Origin: Siphonodentalium dalli
Taxonomy: Eukaryota; Mollusca; Scaphopoda; Gadilida; Siphonodentaliidae
Assembly (NCBI GenBank): GCA_032622095.1
Contig: CP136068.1
Location: forward strand, 47,176,443 to 47,240,442
Direction: 5' to 3'
Length of the DNA stretch: 64,000 nt
The position numbers and the translations under genes were made by a program. The notes under the pieces were generated by a model. That model had not been told where the DNA came from. It did not search any database and saw only the letters and a list, made by a program, of their open reading frames with translations. Numbering within the stretch: the stretch's first letter is position 1; each line of letters begins with the position of its first letter. This document shows positions 21,687 through 33,118 of this stretch, in pieces.

Positions 21687-22219
21687 ATAATATGTCAAAT
21701 ATAGCGAATTATCGAAATATGAAATACAACGAAAAAGCGAAATAGGAAAATACAGCGAAATAGCGGAATAAAAAATGCATCGAAACGACGAAATAGCGCG
21801 AATTATAGAAATAAGAAATTATTTTTATTAACTAAATAACGGAGATATTTGAAGAAGTGTTTTTGACGAAATAACGGAAATATGTGACTATTTCCATACG
21901 AAATAAGCCCATATTTACATTATTTAACATACCTTTTTTTCAGCGACACGATTTACCAGATTCATGCTCTGTATAATGTGTTTTCACTGCGGTCCAATAT
22001 CGATATATGTGAATATTTCTATCCAATTTCAACCTATTTTCACGAGGATATGTTGAAAAAAACACTACACGGCCAGCAATCCGAGTGCAAATCACCACAT
22101 TATACACGGCGTATATATGTATCGACCCTAAACATAACTACCAATGGTTTATCATAAACGTTTTATTGTACAATGTGTTCCATTTCGTACATGCAGACGG
22201 GTCCAGTCTGTTATAATTA

Positions 22220-22401
22220 CAGTAATGCCCTAAGTAATCGACCCCTTAACCACGGCATAATTATGGGTAACTGTTCAGGATTTAGTCGGAAATATCGATT
22301 GTTGCCATTGAATGACAACAAGCAATATTTTCGACTAAATCCTGAAAAGTTACCCATATATTCTGCTGTGGTTAAGGGGTCGATTATTCAGGGCATTACT
22401 G
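22220..22401. mobile_element. TA-flanked MITE (CAGTAATGCCC family), full copy
   Basis: The ends are CAGTAATGCCC and GGGCATTACTG with TA on both sides, and most of the length folds back on itself. TA duplication and a CAGT-type end suggest a Tc1/mariner-like origin (inference). Confidence 0.8.
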
Positions 22402-22464
22402 TAATTTGATCAGAGGAACACGATTCCTCGCCTCAAATCAAATATTTTTTTTCAGCCCGAATCC

Positions 22465-22632
22465 GAAGAAATCGAGGATCTACAACGAGTCTCCAGTTTA
22501 TATTGCCATTTACCAAACGAGTACAGTAAACTAGGTTTGGACCGAGCCTTTGACGAGGTCCAGACCAAATTTACAGGACGAATTTGGTACATTCCTCTAT
22601 AAAATGATGACTCGTAGATCCTCGATTTCTTC
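22465..22632. mobile_element. Small foldback MITE
   Basis: GAAGAAATCGAGGATCTAC at the left is matched by GTAGATCCTCGATTTCTTC at the right, with diverged inner arms. Confidence 0.7.
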
Positions 22633-23233
22633 ATATTCTATTTATTACACGATCCAAAAACTTCGATGCATGTCGATAAAACATACTAAAATCAACAAAT
22701 GGGACGTGAAACTAACATCGGCGTCAATAGGGCCTGCGATGACATTTCACGTAACTATGTGTTGTTTGCCCGCGTAAAGAAATAGTCCCAGATATATAAA
22801 TAAAGACTATATTATATGACGCATTTAATGGCGTAAATTTAATGAAATAACCTTTCAAATTCTTCATTCGTTAGAGTTTTTGGACAAATATTGGAAGCCA
22901 TACATGCAGTTGTTTCAGACGTATAACGTACGGAATGTAAACAGACAACCCGGAAGCCAAAGGTCACGTTTGCGCAACAATAATACATTTTGGTACAACT
23001 GGCTCAATGCTTGTTCGTTGCATATCACAATGGGTTTATTGAAGGGCAGGGTCATGTAATAAATAGTAATATAGTGATGTCTAATTTGATAAGGCATATT
23101 TAAAAAAAAACGATTCCATTTACCCCGTCACATTATGGTCGCATGTTATAAAATCGTCCACTGCTTCTTTATTCCGAACATAGTACAATAAAGAGCTTTT
23201 GTTTCAGTGATATTGTGCGATTTATATATAGAA
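22633..23233. other. Non-coding DNA, nothing recognised
   Basis: No credible ORF, RNA or repeat. Confidence 0.4.
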
Positions 23234-23375
23234 TATGCAGCTAATGTCGTCGCTTAAAGTGTTTATGTCCGTGAGGGAGATTTGAGCATATATTGGGCGA
23301 GGCTCTGCCGAGTCCAATAGCTACCAAATCCGCCGAGCGGATATAAACAGTTTAAGCGACAACATTAGCTACATA
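23234..23375. repeat. Hairpin MITE-like inverted repeat
   Basis: GCAGCTAATGTCGTCGCTTA at the left and its near-complement at the right (ending 23375) enclose GGGCGAGGCTCTGCCGAGTCC. Confidence 0.7.
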
Positions 23376-24573
23376 TTTTATTTATCCATCGCACAAAACT
23401 TGCCTTTTGTGAAGTAAATCTGTCATTTTCCTCAGTTTCACATTCGTTATTTTGATGACGCCCTTGCATTTATTAGGTCAAGCAAACTAATTAGCATTAA
23501 TGAGGTGCAAAAACCGGAGTGCATCTTAGAGCGAAATAGTTCGTTGATTTGTTTTGTAGTTAGTCCAAGCTGGCTTTGTACTAATGGTTGATAGATGTTT
23601 TAGAGCGAAAACACATATCCGTTTACGAATTTTGTATTAATTGCGGTGAATTATGGACGATAAAAACGTCCCAAAATCACAATGGAGTCATTTAGGTCGG
23701 TTGACGTCCCTAGTTACCTGCGCAATTTGCATATGCGATTACGTCATAAAAGTAGTACTAACCTAATAAAGCTACGTTGACCTAATAAAGCTACATTGAC
23801 GTAACGTTTATTATGCAGGCTTTATGTAGGTAATAGAGGTAGTGAGGGGTGAATAAACTACGTTATTGTATCAGCAAATCATTATTATTATCGACACGTG
23901 GGGCGCGCAGTTCTTCACTTTACAAACATAAAACAAAAATCCAGGTAATATATATCTTAGCTCATACATGTTCGTTATTAAGTTATGACAGTAATATGTC
24001 AGCAATTGTGACTGTACACGTACCGACCGAAGATTGCATGATATAGGTATGTGTGAGCTGTTTTCGATCTTCGACACTGCACCCATGAAATAATCAATGT
24101 TTATCACGAAATAGGCTCACAAAAGTCTCCTAAATCAATGCAATATGATGACTTTCGCCTTCTGGTATTACATTCTTAAGAAGCAGCTATTAACTAACAT
24201 ACATACTACCGGCAGTGCATTATTTGTTCAATAGTATAGCGCTCTCTGTTATAACTATAACAATACAGTTAGTGTCTTTGTTTTGAACTGGTGCAATATG
24301 ATATCTACGGGCCAGAGTAGAGATTCGTGCATTATATGAGGCTTGACCAGCAAACATAAACACGTGTCCCACACCAGGGGTGGGGGATTATCCCTCGTCA
24401 ATAGCGAGTAATGTCTCCCATATTGCCGCGCACGGCCGAGAATGCAAAACTATCGCAGACTGTTATTCATATCAATGCTTGCTTAATTGGTACCAGAGCC
24501 CTCACGCGAGAGATAGTAACGCTGTGTTTATCGTAGGAGGACCCCCTGCTACCGACAGAAATAATTATCTACC
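23376..24573. other. Non-coding DNA upstream of a promoter candidate
   Basis: A short direct duplication of CCTAATAAAGCTAC lies near 23762-23795. From about 24360 the sequence becomes less AT-rich and includes GGGGATTATCCC, which may be proximal regulatory DNA. Confidence 0.35.
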
Positions 24574-24652
24574 TATATAAAGAGTTGGTATAGAAGGAAC
24601 TGCGATCAGTCGGAATTCTCATCTCAAGGAACACAGGTCTAGCCGTCGGTAG
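24574..24652 (+). promoter_or_regulatory. Candidate TATA/Inr core promoter and first non-coding exon
   Basis: TATATAAAG at 24574-24582 is followed at the correct distance by an initiator-like TCAGT (A at 24608, about 32 nt from TATAAA). A possible splice donor GTAG|GTAATA occurs at 24652/24653. The RLC coding exon 1 has an acceptor directly before its 16-nt leader, so a separate upstream non-coding exon must exist, and this is one candidate. The link is inference; about 11 kb separates them. Confidence 0.4.
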
Positions 24653-24849
24653 GTAATATTCTACACTATTTTTCGGGATTTATAATAACAATTGTGTGAT
24701 ATTCTACGTGTGAGTTAGCAATTTTAAAACAGTTTTCAAATTGTGTTTGGATTTTTTTTTCTGTAATTTTTATACATGTATATGTCGTTGTTGATGCTTC
24801 TTAAAAACAATTCTACATATGGCATAATTTATAAGAAAGTCTGAATGTT

Positions 24850-24853
<4 letters not shown>

Positions 24854-24938
<85 letters not shown>
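24854..24938. repeat. (TA)n(TG)n microsatellite
   Basis: A TA run of about 74 bp passing into a short TG run. Confidence 0.95.
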
Positions 24939-25629
24939 CACGTTCCTACATATACATGATTCAAAAGTTAAATATTTATGTGACTATTTTATTGGATTAA
25001 CTTTAGATGTTGATATGATCATTAATGGCGACATTCACTAGTGTAATACTTTTCTCTAAATTCGGAGCGATTGTGTCGGCAATGCAAGACTGATAACTGA
25101 GTTGGATTAATATACATTTTGTTCAAATTGATTAAAATATATATCCCAATTTAAAGCTGATCGCTGGTGAATGTTTTTTTACTTCTTCGATTTCCTATTA
25201 TTTTTTTTTAAACACTGATTAGCTTGTGCAGACGACAAGGACAAACTTCATTGTTGCTTTCTTTTAAATTAATTAAACTCATTAAACGCATAACCAGTAC
25301 CTCCAGCAAATATAAAATTCTGCATTTGACAAGAGTATAAGAGGTACTGTGGCAAATGATGCGGACATCTAAATTGTTGGCAATACACATGTATATAAAG
25401 GCTGTGTTGCTAACACATGAACTACATAACAGGCACATATGCTTGACTAAGTATGCATTTATTTTTAAAGTACTAACATAATATGTGATTGTTTTAAAAC
25501 TAAGTTTCGGTGGACGGATTTATATTCCATATAGACTTCCCATTCTCGTGCCATCGCGCTATAGTGTTAATTGTCGCGGGGCACCTCAGGGGGCACTTCC
25601 TGCATATAATTAGATTTCTTGTGAGTGAC

Positions 25630-25686
25630 TATATATATCGGAGCTGTACCATCGCTACCCTCACTCTTTCTTTCTCTGCAGTACAG
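25630..25686 (+). promoter_or_regulatory. Second candidate core promoter with splice donor
   Basis: TATATATA at 25630 is followed 33 nt later by an initiator-like TCACTC (A at 25663). A strong donor TACAG|GTAAGT follows at 25686/25687. The pyrimidine run ending CTGCAG at 25681 could instead be an acceptor, which would make this an internal exon edge. It is an alternative first exon for the RLC gene at best. Confidence 0.3.
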
Positions 25687-25699
25687 GTAAGTGTTCGCG

Positions 25700-26000
25700 T
25701 CGTTAATTATCGGATGTGGGTGTGTGTTGTTAACACTCGGCGAGCCGATACCAGATGCTTTAATTTGTTCCATAATATGGCATTTTGTACTTCGATTAAA
25801 ACAAGAAACTGGATATCAAGTACCGTTGATTCTTGGAGGTGTTGATGTTTTTGTTAACACTCGGAGAACCGCCCTAAGTTAATTGACAATTTAAATGATT
25901 TATTTCTTGTGGCACTTTGCATTTCTATTAAAATATCGTTTTAACATTATTTTTCTGATGTGTGATGTTTATTGTTAACAAATTTTGACGAGTCCGTCTT
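25700..26000 (+). repeat. Degenerate tandem repeat, about 2.5 units of 130 bp
   Basis: The phrase TTGTTAACACTCGG(A/C)GA recurs twice and in decayed form a third time, each followed by a TTTAAAT/TGGCA(T/C)TTTG/ATTAAAA series. Confidence 0.45.
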
Positions 26001-29000
26001 GAATATTTAATTCATCGGACAATACATGCATATACTTATAACAAGAATATGGATACAGGATTCCCAAAATGTACTTACTTCTGACATTGAACAATCGGAT
26101 ACTCAATGCGTAACACACGTATTTCAATCATCGTCAAGACGTGCTGATATTTATGCAATTGTGAGCACATATTTGAAGTAAAGACGCAGTAATTTGGTAA
26201 CCTTTCGACCAAAGTGTATTTATTTTTAATAAATACTGTTCTGCTAAGAAAACCACTGTATTCACTGAAGATGCCCGATAACAAATCTTGTTCATATCAC
26301 CCCGCTAAATATACCTGCAAATGAATATAAATGGATGAGGTCCAATACATGGGAATTCTTTTTAATGTATTTACCTTTATTATGCAATGTTCGTTGCCTT
26401 TCCCTTCCGACGGGATTACCCGAATTATAGTCACACGTGGATAAATTCGCCGTGTCGGATTTACAGTTCGAGGAAAGGATTACTTTAATTTATCTGGTTA
26501 GCTGTGTTATTATCGGATTATCGTGGATGTATTATTAACACGAAACTATATATAATACCACGTACACGCCATTCGAAACCAAGGATATTACGACACTAAA
26601 ATATTTCATGTTTCACTGACCTTGCGGACACCCGTGATACATTCTTGTAAAGTTCTTCGATGTTGACGAACCTATGTGTCCCATGGCGACCATCAAAATT
26701 CCCCATATCGTGTCCATGATTTTGTTTTTATGATGATGGAATTATGGAATTAACCTCACTTAAAATTGCTTCTTACCGGTCAGGTTCCGAGATTAAAATA
26801 GGTCGAACAATACGTGAACTACTTGCTTACGGACTATATACATGTAATGACACACGAGGGTGTAATTTAGACAAATCTGGTCTTGACTGCATGTAACAAT
26901 ACTAAGAGCTTTAAATGTTACCAAATTCCTGATATGGTAGAAATAAAGAGCGTTTTGTAGACTAATTTCGGGCAAATGTCAGTAAACTGTTTAATATATG
27001 GTATTACATAAATCTTACTGTGAATATTTTACACGTGAAGAGTGTGAATTTTATAAGTAGTTTGTCGTTCAAATATTGGCACCCTACAGCCCTCTACGAC
27101 GCACTGCTTGTTCATTTGTCATTCAAACTTACCAGGGTGTGAACGTACGCTTGATCGCTAAACAGCGAGTCGATTCAATTCAATTCAATGATTTATTCAT
27201 TCAAAACGTCAAATATGACATAATAGAGCGTGGTGGAATACAACTGAACAGTGCATATCATTTCTGTGCAAAAATACAAAAGAGGTGCGCGGTGAAAATT
27301 ACACATATGTTAATAAAGCAGTTGATTGAGAGCAGCCCGTAGTTGTGCAGATATCGGATTTTAATGTATTACGTATATAGTATGCATACGTATAGTATAT
27401 ACGTATACAGGAGTTTTTGAATAAATTCAGGACCCGTCTGATGAATACAGAAAGGTTTGCAGTTAAAAGTTCGCTTAATTTTATGGTATTTGGTATACAA
27501 TAATAGTATTTGTGTATGTATTGCGTGCAAGATTATAGAGCGTGTCGTCATTCAATAGGCTGTTCAGCGAATTGTAATTTATGTCATACTCAGCATAGGT
27601 GTTCAGAGTTTAAAGTCAATTATAACGTGAAACACCTAGCTCAACTATATATATATAGCTACATAGTGCATAAACAATTTTGAGAATTTCAAACTGGAAA
27701 ATAGACTGGTGACATATTTTATTTAATTCCCCAGCCAATATTATGTGTAAAGTGTGTGGTGTGGATGCGTTATGGCTACTTAGACCACTCGTATACTCAT
27801 GAGGAAGTTGGAAAAATGCCCTCTGCATTCTGGAAATGGGTGCCCATTTTTTGTTGAATTATCCAACATTTAAAACAGTTGAGTTTCATACTGATCATAT
27901 CAGTATGGAGATCAGAAAAGTTGTAGTCAATTGGCTCCAAAAGGTTGTTGGAAATGTAATCTATCTCGCCGAGGTGGAACAAAGCCATGTACTGTCAGTT
28001 TATTGCCCTTTAAATTTAATTGCTTTTCGCGTTGGATGAGCCATAAACATGCAGGGAGTAGCCTGTTAAATGCCAGCATGGGGCCATAATGTGAGGTAAA
28101 CCAATTTTAGTAAAACAGCAGGCCATAGCAATTACCCACATTGTTGAAACGTGTGCGACTATATGTTCGCAAATGATCGGTCGCGAAATTGTGTAACGCA
28201 TTAATGTGCCTCTATAAAATTATCTCCGTTCTAATAATGATTTGTCGAACAAAGGTGGGAACATTTTTATTTATTGAGTAAATAAATATAAGAAGATGAG
28301 ACAGACAGACGCAGAGCACAAACATTAGAGTAACGATACGTTGAGACGCATACTATTTTTGCGCTCACACATTCTTTGTCCTGAATTAGTTTATTCCGGT
28401 TTTCAAACCAAGCCTTCACTGCTAAACGTCAGTTAATCGGAAATATTGTTTTTTTTTCCGCACGCTAGATAAGCCGGAGACGAATGCGCTACAATAATGT
28501 AACAATTCAATTAGATTAAATTTATTTCTGTTAATCGATATGCAGATATTACAGACAAAATATATATGACATCAAAATATTCAATTATGACACATAACAA
28601 CAATAAATTTCACACGAGCAATACATGAGTGATTAGATATTTGGTAAGTTTCCGTTCGGGAGATGATTTCAGGTAGAGTGGGCGGTTATGATCAGGGATG
28701 TAGGTATTTTTTTTTTTAAATAGGGGTGGGTAAATGGAATATCAGTGTTATAGCGCTCGCCTGCATATATGCGGGGAAACTCATACACACAACGTGCCTC
28801 CAAAACAAGGTTAATACAATAGTACATTGCTGTACATGCAGGTGTTGACGGAAAGAAAGACTTCATCTTTAATTATAGGAGTAACTGAGTGCCTTCCGCT
28901 GAATTATAGTTTCCATTCTGAGAAACATACGTTACGCCAAATCCATAGACTCAAACATACGCATCCCAGAGTTAAGGGATTAAGGTGGAAACGTGTCTAC

Positions 29001-29774
29001 GATATTGCAATGCGAATTATAACCATACGTCTATGACTCTTCAATTAGTTGCGATTACGTGTAACTCCACACTACTTGGCCAAATCCCCTATAAGCTCTG
29101 TATAAGAAATAAATTACCAAATCATACTTTCTCTTGTATATTACCAGTATTGGCACGGATGGTGCTGTATTTTTCCCATCCTGTCTGCATTCGCTTTTAT
29201 CGAGAAATTTGTGCCAAAAATACCGTGCTATCATCGTCGCATTATTTCATCGAATTTAATACTTTATGCTTTACTAAGAAACCCATTACGTACGCCAATA
29301 TAAAGTAAATTACGCAACGCTTTATCTCTTGCTAGTCGATTGCGATTAAATTGCCTTGTTCAAATTCCGTGTACAATCGCTGTTGGCATGTTGATAGATC
29401 TGATTTTGAGACTTAGTTTCGAAGTCAGTTCACATTAATGGTATCGCTAAATATACAGGGCCCATACAGTTACGTACACACCATGGAATTTCTCCGGGAA
29501 ATTTTCCGAAAATAATTTTCAAATGGCTATTCTTTGCGCACCAGCAATACTAGGGACATATGGCTAAAGATATATGGCTATGTATTATTAACTTGTGGGA
29601 TACTCGCATTTCTCTAAACTTGTAATTTACATTTGCATAATTTATATTATACTTGCAATGGAGCCGACGGCAATTGGTACGATATATATATAACTGATAT
29701 GGGCGCATTAATTTAAGCATATACTGGTTACACTATAGAGACTTCAATATACCCCCAGGCAGGCAGATATAGAT
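26001..29774. other. Long non-coding stretch
   Basis: No gene, RNA or clear mobile element is supported. The ORFs are short and lack features. There is a local A/T-rich palindromic ATACGTATA cluster at about 27373-27410. Confidence 0.35.
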
Positions 29775-30155
29775 ACAACCATTCCGTCGTATAGGTTGAT
29801 TAAACTGCGTGGGATATATACTACACTATAGAGTAACTAACAGTTATACACAAGCATGTCGATCTTATGATGGTTAAACTGCATGGTGTACAACAAACGC
29901 CAGTTATACGCGCGCTATTCTGCATTATGGTGGTGAACAATTAAACTACATAACATACCATAGGCCTCATATAACTATATAGTTATATATATGATGCACG
30001 CGCGGACGATGCGAGTGCCCATTCTACTTTGGAGTGGTTAAACTACAAAATATATAATACGTCTCGAATTACTATAATTAATACAAGCGACCACTCCGCC
30101 GTAGCATGGTTAAACCATAGAACGTATAATACGCCTGGAATAACTGGCAGTTTTG
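29775..30155 (+). repeat. Degenerate tandem repeat, about five units of 75-85 bp
   Basis: Units share CATTC(T/C)G..., GGTTAAACTRCA, an ATATAATAC-like phrase, and AACTGGCAGTTATAC-like endings. They are strongly diverged. Confidence 0.5.
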
Positions 30156-31006
30156 TACCTAATTTCCCCCAACAACAGGCGTGTGTCTTTCATCTGGTTA
30201 CGGCCGCTGGGTCTTCACAGATGAGCTTTCCATATCTTAGACTTTACCTGGCAACACAAGGTATCAGGTATCTGAAGCGAGAATTGTTTCTATCTTGCTA
30301 CTAATCAACATCCTGGCAGTAGGTACAATCTACACACAAACTCAATTCACAGACGGTGGCGGCTGTACCACGATGGTTCGTGATGTAGTTGTAACGTTGG
30401 ACCAAGTGATTCAGACACCCAAGTACAAGAAAACCATAGTCAGAAATGGTAACGCCCTCTAGATAATATTATTAGGCACATTATAATATAAAAAATATAT
30501 AATGGTTTCATGAATGCACCACCTCCGAATTCCGTTAAAACTATACCAACCCTTCAAATTATAAAAAAAACTGCGGCTTATTACTGCAGGTTTCTCATTC
30601 ACCACACCAGAAAGCCTCTAAATTCGGACCAAACATATTATAATCGGATTAAATACACACCCAATACTTCGCAATACAACCTTTATGTTATATTCCAACT
30701 GAGACATACCTCATCAGAAAAATTAGCTGTTATATTATGTATTGTGTTCCGAAAATAAAATCTCAAGAGTGGCCCAGCCATTCTTCATACCTAAACAACG
30801 AAAGCAATTAACGCGGTCATAAAAGTTACATACTGCAATAATGAGACATCCGCGAAGAATCATCCGCGAAAACCGGAAATGTGTTGTCGTGCAAGATATC
30901 GCAATCATTATAACTCAAATGATACGGTCATATCAGCCTTACTACTATTTCATAAAATAACTCGCATCGAGTGAAACCCGAAATGTGTTGTCGTGCCATA
31001 TTTCTG
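30156..31006. other. Non-coding DNA, nothing recognised
   Basis: AT-rich, without a credible ORF. Confidence 0.35.
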
Positions 31007-31073
31007 ACTACATCCTGAAAAGTTACCCATAATTCTGCTGTGGTTAAGCAGTCGATTACTTAGGGCATTACTG
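31007..31073 (+). repeat. Half copy of the CAGTAATGCCC MITE
   Basis: Only the right half is present, ending GGGCATTACTG followed by TA. It is the closest relative in this window of the fragment inside the Polinton arms (shared GTTAAGCAGTC). Confidence 0.75.
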
Positions 31074-31574
31074 TATGTCCTAATGGAACTTGAGTCAATA
31101 CGTATTTAGTGTGGAAAAGGTTAAACCAAAAATCATTGTTACATATACCAATACAGAGCGTTAGTCATTTCCTAATATGGCAACAATAAAGAGCGTTTAT
31201 CTCGCTTCTTTGAAGTAAGTTGAAAATGGTTGATATGACTTCTACGACGGTAACCCATGTTTGGCATATAGAGTACGCGTAACAGTACCGGTATATCAAG
31301 TGAAATACTACTATCTTTATCTTGAACCTTTGCTGCATCTGGTTTTATGATCAACGTATGCAATTGAGTTGAATCTCGGCACAGTGACTGTCAAATAGCT
31401 ACGCCATATCACGATGCTGACAGGTCTACGGGTGGATTAGAGACATGTTCATTACACACGATAAACACACCAATACAGGTAGAATCAAGTCAGTCAAACC
31501 ACCGACCTCCTGAAAGCAATAGTTGACAAACGAACCGGGTAACCTCTCCTGTGGGCTTGTCAATGACACATATA

Positions 31575-31835
31575 ACGTTCTCCCGAAAATACGCACATTA
31601 TCAGCTTATAATATAACTTGTTTTATGTAGCTAATCTCCTGAGAATAGCCTCATTTTGAGTCAATGTGCTGAAAATGAGAGCGTTTTAGCATGTTATCGA
31701 CTCATTTTGATGCGATTCTAAGATGATTATGCGTCGACAATAACACAAAGAAGACAACTCACGACGTTTCAGGTATACGATCTTCAACATATGTTTTCAC
31801 TGTGGCCCGCGCCATAAAACGAAATAACTGGCTCC
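31575..31835 (-). repeat. Dispersed repeat of about 260 bp, copy 1
   Basis: Matches 39232-39490 in the opposite orientation through shared blocks such as TATAATATAACTTGTTTTA, TCATTTTGAGT and GCGCCATAAAACGAAATAAC. The copies are diverged. Confidence 0.6.
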
Positions 31836-32836
31836 ATTATCTGCTTATTTCATAATCAGATTTTTAATTAAACTATGTACCTATTTCACTTAATAGGTCG
31901 ATCATGTGTGTATATGCTCGAGGATATGCTGCAATGACAAATAATCATGTACGATATATTATTATAATGAATGTATATGTTCACAAATGCGATCTTCTCT
32001 TTGACAAAACCAAACAATAATATTTGCATGGCCTTGTTGATGCTCACCCGACACATGTTTGCGGCTATATTGTTGTTGGAACATAATATACCCCTGACTG
32101 ATTTTGCCCATCATATGGCGGGAGAAGTGGTGAAGTTATTATTATTATTAGTTAGCTATCTTCTGGCGTTGGAAGTGGATGGGGATCGGGTATTCCTCGG
32201 ATAGCAGCATATGTTCGTATAATTAACGTAGCTTAGACTCTATCATTGGCAGCCGTCAAAGGAGCACTATTCATTAAGTCAGGGGTATTTTGAGTATGCG
32301 ATAAATCTGTAACGAGTAGACAACACTGCGTGATTCATATATTCAGCTATCATGTATCATGCTACCATGTTAATGGGCCACACAAAACCTCTATGAACAC
32401 TATACATGTATATACACAATTTGATGTGCACTATACATACACAAGTTCACGAGTATATATACATACAGCCTGCACATGTTGTACAATCAGCAACGGCGGA
32501 GCTGGACTGATTCCCACACATATACACATAACGTTTAATAGATATATTAATATTGGCGTGTGATGCAACAAACTAAGGGTTCATTCATATATGAGCACAT
32601 GTGTCGATAAATTATAGACACAAATGACCATAACGCAGGGACTTGGATCAAGGATGATATCTCCATCGGTAATATTATGGCGATAAAAAAGTCAATGACT
32701 TTATAGGCATTGTTACATTAATTATATTGGCAACACTGCACCACCACCTGTGCAACATTATAGGGAAGTCAACTTTAATTAAATAAAATATGTTCTGATA
32801 ACTGGGGGGTACAGTATTCATCGCGGTCATCTGTTT
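31836..32836. other. Non-coding DNA, nothing recognised
   Basis: The ORFs at 31971-32204 and 32330-32563 were inspected and show no recognisable domain. Confidence 0.35.
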
Positions 32837-33118
32837 CAATATACACAATGCAACGACCCTGGTGCAATATACACAATGCAACGACCCCGGTGCAATATAC
32901 ACAATGCAACGCCCCTGGTGCAATATACACAATGCAACGACCCTGGTGCAATATACACAATGCAACGACCCTGGTGCATAATACACAATGCAACGACCCT
33001 GGTGCAATATACACAATGAAACGACCCTGGTGCAATATACACAATGCAACTACCCTGGTGCAATATACACAATACAACGACCCTGGTGCAATATACACAA
33101 TGCGACGACCCTGGTGCA
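32837..33118. repeat. 28-bp minisatellite, about 10 copies
   Basis: The unit is CAATATACACAATGCAACGA followed by CCCTGGTG. Copies are near-identical, with single-base changes. Because 28 is not a multiple of 3, and no unit contains a stop in these frames, long repetitive ORFs appear in all minus-strand frames and in one plus-strand frame. These are regarded as by-products. Confidence 0.95.
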
